Shown in pieces: positions 39,839 through 50,696 of a stretch of DNA of 64,000 nucleotides. Both the position numbers and the translations under genes were made by a program. The notes under the pieces were generated by a model. It was not told the origin of the DNA, did not search any database, and saw nothing but the letters and a program-made list of their open reading frames with translations. Position 1 is the stretch's first letter; each line of letters begins with the position of its first letter. This stretch comes from Comamonas sp. lk (GTDB lineage Bacteria; Pseudomonadota; Gammaproteobacteria; Burkholderiales; Burkholderiaceae_C), in the NCBI GenBank assembly GCA_945925985.1, contig CAMELV010000007.1, positions 1 to 64,000 of the forward strand. The letters are read 5' to 3'.

Positions 39839-40276
39839 TCAGCCCGGCAATTTACGCATCACGAAAGGGTAAAGCGTTCTGTTTGTCGCGCTGTTCCATG
39901 TGCCACGAATCTCCTTGCCGCATGAACCCGCCAGCACAGTGCCTTGCCACACAGCGGACACATCGACACCATCAGCCGACTCTTCAAGGCTGAAGTCCTC
40001 AGACTCCAGCTCACCCGAAACGCGGGTTTGCACGCCGGCACGATTCGCGCCGCCGCTGAAGCTGTCCGGCCACTGCGGGTGCTTTTCAAGCAGCAATGTG
40101 GCGCCTTGCGCAAGCCCCGCAAATTCGGCGCGCCATAAGCCGTACAAGTGCTGGGGGCTAAGTTCCTCGATTGACGGGCACGCAGACCCAGCTCCAATTT
40201 TTAGATCATTTTGGGCTCTAGCCCCCGTGGATATTAGGGTAATAGCTATAAAAAATATAGCAATTTGCGTATTCAT
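39839..40276 (-). CDS. Periplasmic protein with repeat-derived signal peptide
   Basis: 145 aa from ATG 40276. Residues 1-21 (MNTQIAIFFIAITLISTGARA) are a signal peptide encoded almost wholly by a copy of the 57-bp dispersed repeat. The mature part (YGLWRAEFAGLAQGATLLLEKHPQWPDSFSGG, GTVLAGSCGKEIRGTW) has a small beta-barrel look with one or two cysteines; no named domain recognised. It begins 14 bp after the rep helicase stop, so it is likely co-transcribed with it, though a functional link is not evident. The open frame upstream of 40276 overlaps rep and is not used. Confidence 0.75.
   Translation of the reverse strand: MNTQIAIFFIAITLISTGARAQNDLKIGAGSACPSIEELSPQHLYGLWRAEFAGLAQGATLLLEKHPQWPDSFSGGANRAGVQTRVSGELESEDFSLEESADGVDVSAVWQGTVLAGSCGKEIRGTWNSATNRTLYPFVMRKLPG
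40209..40265 (-). repeat. Dispersed 57-bp repeat, in signal peptide of the 145-aa protein
   Basis: On the minus strand begins AATTGCTATATTTTTTATAG and ends GGGGGCTAGAGCCCAAAA, matching the copies at 26375 and 59417. It encodes IAIFFIAITLISTGARAQN, the signal-peptide core, the same solution as in the DsbD-like protein. Confidence 0.8.
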
Positions 40277-40289
40277 ACGGGTCTCGACC

Positions 40290-42386
40290 TTAACTGATCC
40301 GTGCCAGTGCGGCAGCGTTGTCCTGCGCCCTTTGTGCAAATTCGGCGCGCAAGGCGCGTAATTTTTCACGCGGGTCCTCACGAACGGTCTTGGCGTCCAA
40401 TGCCATTTCAGCGATGAACCGACTCGGCAGTACCGCCACCAATTCGCGCCCTTTCTTGCGCCGCCGGCTCCAGCTCACAGCCAAACTGCGCTGGGCGCGG
40501 GTGATGCCGACATACATCAGGCGGCGCTCTTCCTCCAACCGGGTGGCAACTTCATCGGCGAGCGCGTCTTCGCCGGGCCGGAACGGCAGCATGCCCTCGG
40601 TCACCCCGACCAGCATCACATGGGGCCACTCCAAGCCCTTGGCAGCATGGAGTGTGGACAGTGTGACCACGTTTTGGTCTTTCTCCCGCTCATTGAGCGT
40701 GGAGATCAGTGACACGGTTTGCGCCACCTCCAGCAGACTCTTGAGTTCACCCGCGGTGCTGACACCCGCCACACCCGACATCTGACCACCGCAACGGGCC
40801 GACATCCAGTCGCAAAAATCCGTCACATTGGTCCAACGGGCGGCGGCCAAGGCCGCGCTGTCCTCGCCATCGTAGAGGTGTTTTTCGTAGTCGATCTCTT
40901 TGAGCCAGTCACGCAGGAAGACAGCGGCCGCCTCAGCGCCGCTGGTGTGGCGCGCCCGGTAGCTCAGGTCGTTGACGTAGCGGCCAAATTCGTGCAGGCT
41001 GCCCATCGCTTTGCCACTGAGCACACTGCCCAGCGATGCGGCAAACAGCGCCTCAAACAGGCTGATGCGGTAACGACTGGCAAAGGTGCCCAGTTGCTGC
41101 AGGGTCTGATGCCCAATGCCGCGTTTGGGCACGGTGACCGCTCGCAAGAACGCCGGGTCATCGTCCGGATTGAGCCACAAGCGGAACCAGCCGCATAAAT
41201 CCTTGATCTCAGCACGATCAAAGAAGCTGGTGCCACCCGATACTTTGTACGGGATTTGGGCTTTACGCAGGGCCTTCTCAAAAGTCTTGGCCTGGTGGTT
41301 GGCGCGGTAAAGAATGGCGAAGTCCTTGAACTCTTGGTACTGCGGGCCGCTGCTGACCTGTGTGCCCGCACGCAGGCTCTGGATCCGCGCCACGGTCCGT
41401 TCCGCCTCATGCTCCTCACTGTCGGCATCGACCACCCGCACCGGCTCACCTTCGCCCAGATCGCTCCACAGGTTTTTCGGAAACAGCTTGGGGTTGGGGC
41501 CGATCACGTGGTTCGCCGCGCGCAAAATGGCGCCAGTGGATCGGTAATTTTGCTCAAGTTTGACCACCTTGAGGCTCGGGAAATCGATGGGCAATTTGCG
41601 CAGGTTGTCCAACGTGGCGCCGCGCCAGCCGTAAATGGACTGGTCGTCATCGCCAACCGCGGTGAACCGCGCCTGAGTGGCCGGGTTGCCGCCCACCAGC
41701 AATTTAAGCAATTCATATTGGGTCGCGTTGGTGTCCTGGTACTCATCAACCAGGACGTGCCCCATCAAGCCTTGCCAACGCTGCCGGGCCGCCTCATGGT
41801 GTTGCAACAACTTAAGGGGCAAGCTGATGAGGTCGTCAAAGTCCACACTCTGGTAGGCCGTCAGTCGCTCTTCGTAATGCGCCATCACACGCGCAATCTG
41901 CCGTTCGCCGTCGTCTTTGGCGGCCAGCGCCGCTCGCTCGGCGTTGAGCCCCATGTTTTTCCACAGACTGATGGTCCACTGCCATTGCCGGGCCGTGGCG
42001 GCGTCGACGGTGCCACCTGCGTCTTTCAGGATGCTGGTGACGTCATCACTGTCGAGAATCGAGAACTGCGGCTTGAGGCCAAGTGCGCCGCCGTCTTGAC
42101 GCAACATGCGCACGCCCAAGGCGTGGAAAGTGCAGATCAGCACCTCCCGCGACGCGCCACCGATCAGGCCCTTGGCTCGTTCACGCATTTCGGCTGCGGC
42201 TTTGTTGGTGAAGGTAATGGCGGCAATTCGGCCCGGCGCCATCCCGGACTGAATCAGGCGGGCAATCTTATGGGTGATCACCCGGGTCTTGCCCGAGCCT
42301 GCCCCGGCCAACACCAGGCAGGGGCCGTGCATGTAGTTGACGGCCTCCTGCTGAGCCAGGTTCAGGCCAGGGGGTGGGGAGGACAC
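40290..42386 (-). CDS. rep: ATP-dependent DNA helicase Rep
   Basis: 698 aa UvrD/Rep superfamily 1A helicase. N-terminal LNLAQQEAVNYMHGPCLVLAGAGSGKTRVITHKIA is closer to Rep than UvrD. Other motifs are ITFTNKAAAEMRER (Ia), VLVDEYQDTN (II), VGDDDQSIYGWRGA (III), LEQNYRS (IV), STLHAAKGLEWPHV (V), and EERRLMYVGITRA (VI). Rep removes proteins ahead of replication forks and unwinds 3' to 5'. It follows the aldo/keto reductase gene by 8 bp and precedes the small periplasmic gene, forming a minus-strand operon. Confidence 0.92.
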   Translation of the reverse strand: MSSPPPGLNLAQQEAVNYMHGPCLVLAGAGSGKTRVITHKIARLIQSGMAPGRIAAITFTNKAAAEMRERAKGLIGGASREVLICTFHALGVRMLRQDGGALGLKPQFSILDSDDVTSILKDAGGTVDAATARQWQWTISLWKNMGLNAERAALAAKDDGERQIARVMAHYEERLTAYQSVDFDDLISLPLKLLQHHEAARQRWQGLMGHVLVDEYQDTNATQYELLKLLVGGNPATQARFTAVGDDDQSIYGWRGATLDNLRKLPIDFPSLKVVKLEQNYRSTGAILRAANHVIGPNPKLFPKNLWSDLGEGEPVRVVDADSEEHEAERTVARIQSLRAGTQVSSGPQYQEFKDFAILYRANHQAKTFEKALRKAQIPYKVSGGTSFFDRAEIKDLCGWFRLWLNPDDDPAFLRAVTVPKRGIGHQTLQQLGTFASRYRISLFEALFAASLGSVLSGKAMGSLHEFGRYVNDLSYRARHTSGAEAAAVFLRDWLKEIDYEKHLYDGEDSAALAAARWTNVTDFCDWMSARCGGQMSGVAGVSTAGELKSLLEVAQTVSLISTLNEREKDQNVVTLSTLHAAKGLEWPHVMLVGVTEGMLPFRPGEDALADEVATRLEEERRLMYVGITRAQRSLAVSWSRRRKKGRELVAVLPSRFIAEMALDAKTVREDPREKLRALRAEFAQRAQDNAAALARIS

Positions 42387-42394
42387 AGGGCCAA

Positions 42395-43396
42395 TCAGCG
42401 CCCGGCCAGCGGATAGGCCGGGTCGTTGTAGCCTGGCGTGGAAGAATGGCCCGGTGAGACCAGGCTATTCACCAGCGCTTCGTCCTCCGCAGTAATCTGG
42501 ACGTCGATGGCACCAAAATAATCCTGCCACTGCGCCAGCGTGCGTGGCCCGGCGATGACTGAGCTGATATGCGGATTGGCCAGCACCCAGGCGGTCGCGA
42601 AATGGGCGAGCGACACGCCTTTGACTTCGCAGTGGGCACGCAGGGTTTGGGCAATGGCCAGCGACTCCTGGCGAAACTCGGTTTCCATCATCCGCTTGTC
42701 GGCCCGAAACGCGCGCGACCCCGCCTGCGGCGTTTGGCCTGGTGCGTACTTGCCGGTCAAAACGCCGCGGGCAATCGGGCTGTAGGGCACCACACCCAAG
42801 CCGTGGTGGCCGCAGGCCTCCAAAATTTCTGATTCAGGCAGGCGGTTCAGCAGGTTGTAATAGGGCTGGCAAACCACCGGGCCGGGCATGTTGAACTGGC
42901 GCGCCATGTGCACCATCTCACCAATACGCCAGCCGCGAAAATTGGACACGCCCCAATAGCGAATCTTGCCGTCTCGCAGCAAGGCCTCAATAGCGCGCAG
43001 CGGCTCTTCCAAACCCATGCCGTTGTAATCGCGGTGCAAATAATAGATGTCCAGGTGATCGGTTCGCAGCCGCTGCAGGCTGTCCTCGCAGGCGCGCAGC
43101 ATCCAGGTTCGCGAATAGCGGCCCTCATTGGGGCGCTCGGACAGGGCATTGCCCACCTTGCTGGCCAACACCCAGTGCTGCCGCTGGCCCTGCAGCAGTT
43201 CACCCACCATCTGCTCTGACTTGCCGTGCGAATAGATGTCGGCGGTGTCAATGAAATTGCAGCCATGCGCATGCGCGTGGTCGACGATGAGCCGGGCTTC
43301 GGCCAGATCCGTCTGGTCTGCAAACATCATGCTGCCCAGGCACAGGCGGGACACTTTGAGAGGGCTTTTTCCGAGGTTTTTATATTGCATCATCAT
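42395..43396 (-). CDS. Aldo/keto reductase
   Basis: 333 aa; three consecutive ATGs (43396, 43393, 43390) are possible starts. Catalytic tetrad: Asp in FIDTADIY, Tyr of the same block, Lys in VLASKVG, His in YYLHRDY. The C-terminal part has the NADPH-binding WVLANPHISSVIAGPR segment. A TIM-barrel, NADPH-dependent reductase of carbonyls; the substrate is not predictable. Directly upstream of rep in the same orientation. Confidence 0.9.
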   Translation of the reverse strand: MMMQYKNLGKSPLKVSRLCLGSMMFADQTDLAEARLIVDHAHAHGCNFIDTADIYSHGKSEQMVGELLQGQRQHWVLASKVGNALSERPNEGRYSRTWMLRACEDSLQRLRTDHLDIYYLHRDYNGMGLEEPLRAIEALLRDGKIRYWGVSNFRGWRIGEMVHMARQFNMPGPVVCQPYYNLLNRLPESEILEACGHHGLGVVPYSPIARGVLTGKYAPGQTPQAGSRAFRADKRMMETEFRQESLAIAQTLRAHCEVKGVSLAHFATAWVLANPHISSVIAGPRTLAQWQDYFGAIDVQITAEDEALVNSLVSPGHSSTPGYNDPAYPLAGR

Positions 43397-43453
43397 CAGA
43401 GGACAGGTTAAGTTTGATCAGCGCCCATTATCGGGCGGGCATGCGGGCCGGGT

Positions 43454-44566
43454 TCAGGATGTGGCCTGGGCGTAGCGGGCGAAGGCCTGCGCCGTGGGCG
43501 TGGTACTGGCGCCAGGTTGTTGTGGGGGCTGGTAATGCCCGTCAACGACGCGCGCGGGCTCTTCAAAACAGTCGCGAATCCAGGGGATGTACTCCAAGAC
43601 GCTGCAAGCTGCACGGCTGAAGTTCAGATGCTGGTGGACCTGGCTCATATCACCCGCGTGGGGAGCCACCGGCAGCCGATGGGCCGCAGCCAACTCGATC
43701 ACCCGCAATACCTCACTCAGGCCGGCCATACGCGTGACGTCTGGTTGTAGCCAATGCACCGCGCCCTGACCAATAAACTCGGCAAAGGCATCCACACTGT
43801 AGAGTTGCTCACCAAGAGCCACCGGGATGCTGGTGGCACGGGCCAATTGGGCATGACGCTGGACCGCGTCGTACCACAAGGGCTCCTCAAACCAGAAGAC
43901 GTTTTGGTCCTCTGCCGCACGACAAAAACGAAGGCAATCCGCCAAGTCCCATTTGCCATTGCCGTCAATCGCCAAGGTCACCTGGTCTCCCACGGCCCGG
44001 CGCACGGCACGAAGTCGGGTCAGGTCACGTTCCACCGTGGAGCCAACCTTGATCTTGATGCCCGTAAAACCGTCTGTCACGGCCTGCTGCGCCCCCTGTA
44101 CCAACTGGGCATCTGGAATCGACAGCCAACCGATGTCGGTGTTGTAGGCCCGAACCTGCTGACGTACGGCGCCGCCGAGGCACTTCCACAACGGAACTTG
44201 CTGGAATTTGGCGCGCAGGTCCCACAAAGCGATGTCAATGGCCGCGTGCGCCAACGAGGTAATCCCGGCACGCCCCACCCACTGCAATGCCGGTTGGCGC
44301 GCAACTTTTTGCCAAAGGCGCTCAATGTCGTTGGCATCCTCACCCAGCAACAAAGGCGCGATGCAGGTGTCAATGCAACGGGTGATCAACTGGTCACTCG
44401 CCAGATGGGCGTGGGTCCCCGTGAACCCGTAGCCCTTCAAACCATCCTCTGTGCTAACGCATGCACCAACGACCCCCCAATGAGAGATGGTGTGGGTGCT
44501 GTCGGCGATTTGGCTCCCCGTCACAGGGATGTGCAAAATGAACGATTCAATGTGTTTGATGCGCAT
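43454..44566 (-). CDS. Enolase-superfamily enzyme (mandelate racemase/muconate lactonizing type)
   Basis: 370 aa from ATG 44566, where the family start [15 protein letters not shown] lies. Capping-domain N-terminus, then the barrel with K-x-K (GIKIKVG), metal ligands in [15 protein letters not shown] and ALGEQL, and a general-base His in PHAGD. The KxK plus His set is that of the mandelate racemase subgroup, so a sugar acid dehydratase or racemase acting by alpha-proton abstraction is likely. Tail ([15 protein letters not shown]) is low complexity. 58 bp before the reductase gene. Confidence 0.88.
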   Translation of the reverse strand: MRIKHIESFILHIPVTGSQIADSTHTISHWGVVGACVSTEDGLKGYGFTGTHAHLASDQLITRCIDTCIAPLLLGEDANDIERLWQKVARQPALQWVGRAGITSLAHAAIDIALWDLRAKFQQVPLWKCLGGAVRQQVRAYNTDIGWLSIPDAQLVQGAQQAVTDGFTGIKIKVGSTVERDLTRLRAVRRAVGDQVTLAIDGNGKWDLADCLRFCRAAEDQNVFWFEEPLWYDAVQRHAQLARATSIPVALGEQLYSVDAFAEFIGQGAVHWLQPDVTRMAGLSEVLRVIELAAAHRLPVAPHAGDMSQVHQHLNFSRAACSVLEYIPWIRDCFEEPARVVDGHYQPPQQPGASTTPTAQAFARYAQATS

Positions 44567-44705
44567 AAGGGCTTCCAGTGAGGTTGGCTTGGTTGCGAGC
44601 CTGATGTTAGCGCCGTCCATGATCTGGGACCATGGCATTTTGTCCGCTGTGGGACGTGCATGACAGGCTGCTTACGAATCTGGCAGTCTGCAACAGACCT
44701 GAAAA

Positions 44706-45029
44706 TTAGCCTCGAGCACCCTGAATTAACTCGGACATATCTGCAGCCAAAACCCGGCTGACAATCATGTCCAAGGCGGGCCTGGCGTTGCCCTGTTTGT
44801 CCAACCAAACCTTTGGCGTCAAGGCCCCGGCAACAGCGACAGCATCCCCATCCTCCAAGGCCAGCAGCATGGCACTGACCTGCGGTGAAAAAGCGATGGC
44901 ATTGACGATCAGGCTTTCTCCGTCACCAGCCACTGCGCGGACCTTAGCCAGGGTAAACGAACTTCCGTTCTTCCCTTCGCGAATCTCTGGCTTCGCCAAC
45001 AAGGTACCTGCAATCAAAGCCTGAATCAT
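44706..45029 (-). CDS. Small single-stranded DNA-binding protein-like
   Basis: 107 aa from ATG 45029. It has the OB-fold SSB pattern: MIQALIAGTLLAKPEIREGKNGSSFTLAKVRA, then GESLIVNAIAFSPQ and LEDGDAVAVAGALTPKVW. There is no acidic C-terminal tail like that of true SSB, so it is a paralog, possibly PriB-like or an accessory in recombination. It is downstream of tRNA-fMet, separated by a terminator-like hairpin. Confidence 0.75.
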   Translation of the reverse strand: MIQALIAGTLLAKPEIREGKNGSSFTLAKVRAVAGDGESLIVNAIAFSPQVSAMLLALEDGDAVAVAGALTPKVWLDKQGNARPALDMIVSRVLAADMSELIQGARG

Positions 45030-45060
45030 GACAACAATTATCGCCTCAACGCACAAGTCA

Positions 45061-45085
45061 AAACGCCCGCTTAAAGCGGGCGTTT
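45061..45085 (-). terminator. Rho-independent terminator after the alpha operon/tRNA
   Basis: Stem AAACGCCCGC (45061-45070) with GCGGGCGTTT (45076-45085), loop TTAAA, followed on the minus strand by a short T-run contained in the stem end. It lies 25 bp beyond the 3' end of the tRNA gene, placed to end the spc/alpha/tRNA transcript. Confidence 0.7.
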
Positions 45086-45110
45086 TGTTAACAGCAGGGC
45101 TGCCGTTTGT

Positions 45111-45187
<77 letters not shown>

Positions 45188-45205
45188 GTAAAGGGTTATT
45201 GTAGC

Positions 45206-45607
45206 CTATTCGGCCTTGCCTGACTCAGACTCAGCAGCATCATTTGCAGCGGGGCGATCCACCAGCTCAACCAAAGCCATGGGCGCATTGTCACCAACGC
45301 GGAAGCCCATTTTCAGGATGCGGGTGTAGCCACCAGGACGTGCCTTGAAGCGAGGACCCAGATCATTAAACAATTTAACCACGCTGTCGCGATCACGCAG
45401 CCGGTCAAAGGCCAGGCGGCGGTTAGCAACTGTGGCTTCTTTGGCCAGGGTGATCATTGGCTCCACCACACGGCGCAGTTCTTTGGCCTTGGGCAGCGTG
45501 GTCTTAATGACCTCGTGCTCGATGAGCGAGTTCATCATGTTGCGCAGCATTGCCAAGCGATGCTCGCTGGTTCGATTAAGTTTTCGTAGTCCGTGTCCGT
45601 GACGCAT
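45206..45607 (-). CDS. rplQ: 50S ribosomal protein L17
   Basis: 133 aa. [24 protein letters not shown] is the invariant start of L17, which sits near the exit-tunnel side of the 50S subunit. It is last in the alpha operon, 80 bp after rpoA and just before tRNA-fMet. The C-terminal tail ([14 protein letters not shown]) is acidic and variable, as usual for the family. Confidence 0.97.
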   Translation of the reverse strand: MRHGHGLRKLNRTSEHRLAMLRNMMNSLIEHEVIKTTLPKAKELRRVVEPMITLAKEATVANRRLAFDRLRDRDSVVKLFNDLGPRFKARPGGYTRILKMGFRVGDNAPMALVELVDRPAANDAAESESGKAE

Positions 45608-45687
45608 TGTGCTTTCCTTAAGTTTTTAATAGAGGCAGCCGTTTCAGGTACTGCCCTTGCACTAGAGCCCCTTTGAGGCTCCGGGGA

Positions 45688-46677
45688 TCAACGCTTTTCG
45701 AGAGCTGCAGGAGGCCAGCTTTCCAGCTTCATGCCCAGAGTGAGGCCGCGGGAAGCCAAAACTTCCTTGATCTCATTCAAGGATTTGCGACCCAAATTAG
45801 GCGTCTTCAACAGCTCATTTTCGGTGCGCTGGATCAGGTCGCCAATGTAGTAAATATTCTCGGCCTTCAAGCAATTGGCAGAGCGGACTGTCAACTCCAA
45901 CTCATCCACAGGGCGCAGCAAGATGGGGTCAAACTGCGAACTACCGCGTGGCGACGGCATGTCGAATGCAGCCAGTTCACTGCCTTCAAGCTGAGCAAAT
46001 ACGGCCAACTGCTCAACAAGGATCTTGGCAGATGAGCGGACCGCATCTTCGGCCGAAATCGCGCCGTTGGTCTCAATCTCGACCACCAGCTTGTCCAAGT
46101 CGGTCCGCTGCTCAACACGGGCACTCTCAACGGTGTAGCTAACCCGCTTAACTGGAGAAAACGAAGCGTCCAGAACGATGCGGCCGATCGATTTTGTCGG
46201 CTCATCGCCATGGCGGCGCATGGTGCCTGGCACATAACCGCGACCTTTTTCGACCTTGATCTGCATGTCAAGCTTACCGCCTTGCGACAGGTGAGCAATC
46301 ACATGGTCAGGGTTAATGATCTCCACATCGTGCGGCGTCTGAATATCGCTGGCCATGACGACGCCTTCGCCATCTTTGCGCAGGCTCAATGTGACCTCAT
46401 CACGGTTGTGCAGTTTAAATACAACGCCCTTCAAATTAAGAAGGATGTTGACCACATCTTCTTGCACGCCATCAATCGATGAGTACTCATGCAGAACACC
46501 AGCAATGGTCACTTCAGTGGCCGCGTAACCTGACATGGACGACAACAAAACTCGCCGCAGCGCGTTGCCGAGCGTGTGGCCATAGCCACGCTCGAAAGGC
46601 TCCAGGGCAACCTTGGCACGGTTCAGTCCAAGTTGCTCGACATTGATGGCTTTGGGTTTCAGTAGACTATTTTGCAT
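45688..46677 (-). CDS. rpoA: RNA polymerase alpha subunit
   Basis: 329 aa, standard length. The N-terminal assembly domain includes [28 protein letters not shown]; the C-terminal domain that binds UP elements and activators includes [22 protein letters not shown]. It directs polymerase assembly. Third-last in the alpha operon, between rpsD and rplQ. Confidence 0.98.
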   Translation of the reverse strand: MQNSLLKPKAINVEQLGLNRAKVALEPFERGYGHTLGNALRRVLLSSMSGYAATEVTIAGVLHEYSSIDGVQEDVVNILLNLKGVVFKLHNRDEVTLSLRKDGEGVVMASDIQTPHDVEIINPDHVIAHLSQGGKLDMQIKVEKGRGYVPGTMRRHGDEPTKSIGRIVLDASFSPVKRVSYTVESARVEQRTDLDKLVVEIETNGAISAEDAVRSSAKILVEQLAVFAQLEGSELAAFDMPSPRGSSQFDPILLRPVDELELTVRSANCLKAENIYYIGDLIQRTENELLKTPNLGRKSLNEIKEVLASRGLTLGMKLESWPPAALEKR

Positions 46678-46791
46678 GCAGACTTCCTCTCAATACCCCC
46701 GGTTCGTTACGCCGGTAAGGTTGGTGAAGCACCTGAAGCGCAGTGCCAGCGCCTCAGGAACGGTTTCAACTGGAACAGCGTATCGTCGTGA

Positions 46792-47415
46792 TCAACGCGA
46801 ATACAACTCAACAATCAGGGATTCGTTGATATCAGCACCGAACTGGTCACGGTCGGGCATTGATTTGAATACACCCTCTGCCTTGTCCACGCTAACATCA
46901 ACCCAGGCAGGCATGCCAACTTGCTGAGCCAACTGCAAGGCCTCAACAACACGGTTCTGCTTCTTGGACTTGTCCCTCACGGAGATCACGTCGCCAGTCT
47001 TAACCATGTAAGAAGGGATATTGACGCTCTTCCCATTCACGGTCATGGCTTTGTGCGACACCAGTTGCCGCGCCTCGGCACGTGTGGAGCCAAATCCCAT
47101 ACGGTAAACCACATTGTCAAGACGAGACTCAAGAAGTACAAGAAGGTTCGAGCCGGTATTGCCTTTGCGGCGGTCAGCCTCTTCGAAATAGCGTCGGAAC
47201 TGCTTCTCCAACACACCGTACATGCGTTTGACCTTTTGCTTCTCGCGAAGTTGAAGGCCATAGTCGGAAGTACGAGCACCAGAAGTGCGACCATGCTGAC
47301 CCGGCTTGGAGTCAAATTTAGCCTTATCGCCGATCGAACGACGCGCACTCTTCAGAAACAAGTCTGTGCCTTCTCGGCGGGATAATTTGGCCTTGGGGCC
47401 TAGATAACGTGCCAC
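46792..47415 (-). CDS. rpsD: 30S ribosomal protein S4
   Basis: 207 aa with the S4 start [21 protein letters not shown] and the S4 RNA-binding domain [21 protein letters not shown]4 nucleates 30S assembly by binding 16S rRNA and in many bacteria represses the alpha operon. No N-terminal zinc cysteines are present, so this is the zinc-free form. Confidence 0.97.
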   Translation of the reverse strand: MARYLGPKAKLSRREGTDLFLKSARRSIGDKAKFDSKPGQHGRTSGARTSDYGLQLREKQKVKRMYGVLEKQFRRYFEEADRRKGNTGSNLLVLLESRLDNVVYRMGFGSTRAEARQLVSHKAMTVNGKSVNIPSYMVKTGDVISVRDKSKKQNRVVEALQLAQQVGMPAWVDVSVDKAEGVFKSMPDRDQFGADINESLIVELYSR

Positions 47416-47497
47416 TTGAACTTCCTTTTTGTCAACTACCGCACAGGAGTGCGTGAGCCAGTAACACGACGTTACTGGCGGTGGGCTTGTTTAAAGA

Positions 47498-47902
47498 TCA
47501 GATGCGACGACGCTTTTGCGGACGGCATCCGTTGTGGGGAACCGGCGTCACATCAGCAATCATGTTGATGCGAATCCCAAGTGCCGCCAACGCCCTCACC
47601 GAGGACTCGCGGCCAGGACCGGGGCCCTTGATTTCGACATCAAGATTCTTGATGCCTTGCTCAATGGCTGCACGACCCGCCACTTCGGATGCGACCTGAG
47701 CCGCAAACGGGGTGGATTTCCGTGAACCTTTGAAACCTTGACCACCTGACGAAGCCCAAGACAGGGCATTGCCCTGACGGTCGGTGATCGTGATGATGGT
47801 GTTGTTAAACGAAGCGTGAACGTGTGCAACACCGTCTGCGACGTTCTTGCGAACTTTTTTACGAACCCGTTGGGCTGCGTTATTGGCGGGAGCTTTTGCC
47901 AT
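47498..47902 (-). CDS. rpsK: 30S ribosomal protein S11
   Basis: 134 aa. [29 protein letters not shown] and [14 protein letters not shown] are signature S11 stretches, and the Lys/Arg-rich end [13 protein letters not shown] is complete. It lies on the 30S platform at the Shine-Dalgarno cleft. Between rpsM and rpsD. Confidence 0.97.
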   Translation of the reverse strand: MAKAPANNAAQRVRKKVRKNVADGVAHVHASFNNTIITITDRQGNALSWASSGGQGFKGSRKSTPFAAQVASEVAGRAAIEQGIKNLDVEIKGPGPGRESSVRALAALGIRINMIADVTPVPHNGCRPQKRRRI

Positions 47903-47921
47903 GGTGGTCTTTCAATCCCTG

Positions 47922-48287
47922 TTATTTTTTCAGCGACGCGGCAGCCTTGCGGGGCCCTTTGCGCGTACGAGCGTTGGTGCGGGTGCGTTGACCACGCATC
48001 GGCAGCCCACGACGATGACGGAAACCACGGTAGCAACCTATGTCCATCAATCGCTTGATGTTCATGGTGGTTTCGCGCCGCAGATCACCCTCAATGGTGT
48101 ACTGTGCAATTTGGTCCCGAATTTTCTCGAGATCTGAGTCGGTCAAGTCCTTGACCTTCTTGGAATACGCAATGCCACAAGCTTCACAGATTTTGCGAGC
48201 CCGGGTGCGGCCTATTCCAAAGATGGCGGTTAAACCAATTTCAGAATGCTGCTGCGGCGGAATATTGATGCCAGCGATACGTGCCAT
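47922..48287 (-). CDS. rpsM: 30S ribosomal protein S13
   Basis: 121 aa starting [30 protein letters not shown], the conserved S13 N-terminus, and ending with the basic tail that contacts P-site tRNA ([19 protein letters not shown]). It forms intersubunit bridges. First S-protein of the alpha operon, after rpmJ. Confidence 0.97.
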   Translation of the reverse strand: MARIAGINIPPQQHSEIGLTAIFGIGRTRARKICEACGIAYSKKVKDLTDSDLEKIRDQIAQYTIEGDLRRETTMNIKRLMDIGCYRGFRHRRGLPMRGQRTRTNARTRKGPRKAAASLKK

Positions 48288-48311
48288 TTTCGTCCTCTAA
48301 AACTCTTGCAA

Positions 48312-48425
48312 TCAACCCTGGCGCTGCTTGTGACGCGGATCTGTGCAGATCACGCGAACAATGCCCTTGCGCCGAATCACTTTGCAGTTACGGCAAATTT
48401 TTTTGACCGAAGCCGAAACTTTCAT
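48312..48425 (-). CDS. rpmJ: 50S ribosomal protein L36
   Basis: 37 aa: [20 protein letters not shown] continuing to DPRHKQRQG. The zinc-ribbon ligands C11, C14, C27 and H32 are all present, so this is the zinc-binding (C+) form. Too short for most ORF calling. Position between infA and rpsM is the usual one. Confidence 0.96.
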   Translation of the reverse strand: MKVSASVKKICRNCKVIRRKGIVRVICTDPRHKQRQG

Positions 48426-48490
48426 TTCATTCTCCTAAATTTCTCTAGCTCGCTGTGTCCAGATGACACAAACACGAGCACACTTACTAA

Positions 48491-48709
48491 TTACTTGGCT
48501 CTAAACACAATGCGCGCCCGAGTCAGGTCGTACGGCGTCAATTCAACGGTCACCTTATCACCGGGCAATATGCGGATGTAATGCATGCGCATCTTTCCCG
48601 AAATATGCCCAAGGACAACGTGTCCATTTTCTAATTTCACCCGAAACGTGGCGTTTGGAAGATTTTCTACAACCTCGCCTTGCATCTGAATGACATCGTC
48701 TTTTGACAT
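48491..48709 (-). CDS. infA: Translation initiation factor IF-1
   Basis: 72 aa from MSKDDVIQM at 48709 (an ATG 9 bp upstream adds non-conserved residues). Single S1-type OB domain: [34 protein letters not shown]. It occupies the A site during initiation. Its place between secY and rpmJ is common in betaproteobacteria. Confidence 0.96.
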   Translation of the reverse strand: MSKDDVIQMQGEVVENLPNATFRVKLENGHVVLGHISGKMRMHYIRILPGDKVTVELTPYDLTRARIVFRAK

Positions 48710-48723
48710 AGTTTCCAATCGCC

Positions 48724-50034
48724 TTATGAAGACTTAAAGTTAGCCTTCTTCAACAGCGACTCGTACTGCTGGGACATCATGTAATTCTGAACCTGGGCCA
48801 TGAAATCCATGGTCACCACCACAATGATCAGCAACGACGTACCACCAAAATAAAATGGCACGTTGTACTTGAGGATCAAAAACTCGGGGAGCAGACACAC
48901 CAAGGTGATGTAAATGGCGCCGGCAAATGTCAACCGTAGCAAAATCTTGTCAATGTATTTGGCAGTCTGGTCCCCAGGACGAATGCCCGGAATGAATGCG
49001 CCGCTTTTCTTCAAGTTGTCCGCGGTCTCACGGCTGTTGAACACAAGCGCCGTGTAGAAAAAGCAGAAGAAAATGATCGCGGCAGCGTAGAACATCACGT
49101 AAATAGGTTGGCCTGGCGTAAGTGATCCCGCAATGTCCTTCAGCCAACGCATCGACTCACCCGCGCTAAACCAGCCCACAACCGTTGCCGGCAGCAGAAT
49201 GATCGACGACGCGAAAATCGGAGGAATAACACCAGCCATGTTCAGTTTGAGCGGCAGATGCGAGGATTGACCGCCGTAAACCTTGTTACCGACCTGGCGC
49301 CGCGCGTAGTTAACCAAAATCTTACGTTGTCCGCGCTCGACAAAAACCACAAAAAAGGTCACCAGCGCAACCAGCACCACGATAAACAATGACACGATGA
49401 TGCTCATAGCGCCGGTCCGCACCAACTCCAACAAGCCCCCAATGGCTGTCGGGAGGCCAGCGGCAATGCCACCGAAAATCAGGATCGATATCCCATTGCC
49501 CAAACCACGCTCGGTGATCTGTTCACCCAGCCACATCAAAAACATCGTACCCGCCGTCAAGGTCACGATGGCCGTGATGCGAAATCCGAAGCCTGGCGCA
49601 ATCACTAATCCAGGAGAGCTCTCCAGTGCCAAGGCAATGCCCATAGACTGAAACAACGCCAAACCCAGCGTGCCATAGCGCGTGTACTGCGTGATTTTGC
49701 GACGTCCCGCTTCGCCCTCTTTCTTTAACTGCTCAAACGAAGGCAGAACGTACGACATCAATTGCATGATGATCGAGGCAGAGATATAGGGCATGATGCC
49801 CAAGGCGAACACGGTGAAGCGTGACAAGGCTCCACCTGAAAACATGTTAAACATGCCCAGAATGCCGCCCTGCTGCCCATTAAAAAACTGTTGCAACTGC
49901 GCTGGGTCGATACCGGGCACAGGGATATGTGCTCCGATACGGTAGACGACGAGAGCAAGCAGCAAGAAAACGAGCCTGCGCCGCAGATCCCCGAATTTGC
50001 CGGTCTTGGCCAGTTGCGCTGCGTTAGTTGCCAC
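48724..50034 (-). CDS. secY: Protein translocase subunit SecY
   Basis: 436 aa with ten transmembrane helices. [11 protein letters not shown] and [35 protein letters not shown] are conserved, the latter around the channel and SecA/ribosome-binding loops. It forms the SecYEG protein-conducting channel. Last gene of the spc operon, after rplO. Confidence 0.98.
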   Translation of the reverse strand: MATNAAQLAKTGKFGDLRRRLVFLLLALVVYRIGAHIPVPGIDPAQLQQFFNGQQGGILGMFNMFSGGALSRFTVFALGIMPYISASIIMQLMSYVLPSFEQLKKEGEAGRRKITQYTRYGTLGLALFQSMGIALALESSPGLVIAPGFGFRITAIVTLTAGTMFLMWLGEQITERGLGNGISILIFGGIAAGLPTAIGGLLELVRTGAMSIIVSLFIVVLVALVTFFVVFVERGQRKILVNYARRQVGNKVYGGQSSHLPLKLNMAGVIPPIFASSIILLPATVVGWFSAGESMRWLKDIAGSLTPGQPIYVMFYAAAIIFFCFFYTALVFNSRETADNLKKSGAFIPGIRPGDQTAKYIDKILLRLTFAGAIYITLVCLLPEFLILKYNVPFYFGGTSLLIIVVVTMDFMAQVQNYMMSQQYESLLKKANFKSS

Positions 50035-50057
50035 GAGTCAATACGTCCAGTCGCAAA

Positions 50058-50489
50058 TCAGGTCAAACTGCCGCCAGCGGCCTCGATAGCAGCTTTGGCT
50101 GCCACCGTGGCGCCGATGCCGGACAAAGCTACAGCGATGTTCAACTCGCCCGTCTTGATGATCTTTACCACTTTGGCCAACTCACCGACAAGGCCAGCCT
50201 GCTTCAGTGTGACCAAGTTGACTTCCGATGCGCCGAGACGCTGAAGCGCAGTCAGTGTCACCTCTGCATTGAACTTGAGCAAATGTGACTTGAAACCGCG
50301 CTTCGGGAGCCGACGCTGCATGGGCATCTGACCGCCTTCAAAGCCGACCTTATGGTAGCCACCAGCACGTGATTTTTGACCTTTGTGGCCACGACCAGCG
50401 GTCTTGCCGAGGCCTGAGCCGATACCACGCCCGACACGGCGCTTGTAATGCTTGGCGCCATCTGCTGGCTTGATGCCGTTGAGTTCCAT
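50058..50489 (-). CDS. rplO: 50S ribosomal protein L15
   Basis: 143 aa from [22 protein letters not shown] at 50489 (two upstream ATGs are in the spacer). Gly/Lys-rich N-terminal extension ([17 protein letters not shown]) and a globular C-terminal domain; a late-assembly 50S protein. Starts 10 bp after rpmD. Confidence 0.97.
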   Translation of the reverse strand: MELNGIKPADGAKHYKRRVGRGIGSGLGKTAGRGHKGQKSRAGGYHKVGFEGGQMPMQRRLPKRGFKSHLLKFNAEVTLTALQRLGASEVNLVTLKQAGLVGELAKVVKIIKTGELNIAVALSGIGATVAAKAAIEAAGGSLT

Positions 50490-50499
50490 CATCAATCCC

Positions 50500-50682
50500 T
50501 TAAAGCACTTTGACCAGATAACTGATCTTGTTGATCATGCCGCGCACTTCGGGTGTATCCACCAGTTCGCTGGTGCTGCGGATTTTGCGCAAGCCCAAGC
50601 CCCTGACGGTTGCACGGTGCGATTCTTTGCAGCCGATGGGGCTGCGGACCAATTGGACCTTGACGGTTTGTGGTGTAGTCAT
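50500..50682 (-). CDS. rpmD: 50S ribosomal protein L30
   Basis: 60 aa; [28 protein letters not shown] and [17 protein letters not shown] are the L30 signature. Standard spc operon place between rpsE and rplO with short gaps. Confidence 0.97.
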   Translation of the reverse strand: MTTPQTVKVQLVRSPIGCKESHRATVRGLGLRKIRSTSELVDTPEVRGMINKISYLVKVL

Positions 50683-50696
50683 GATTCAAGCCCTGG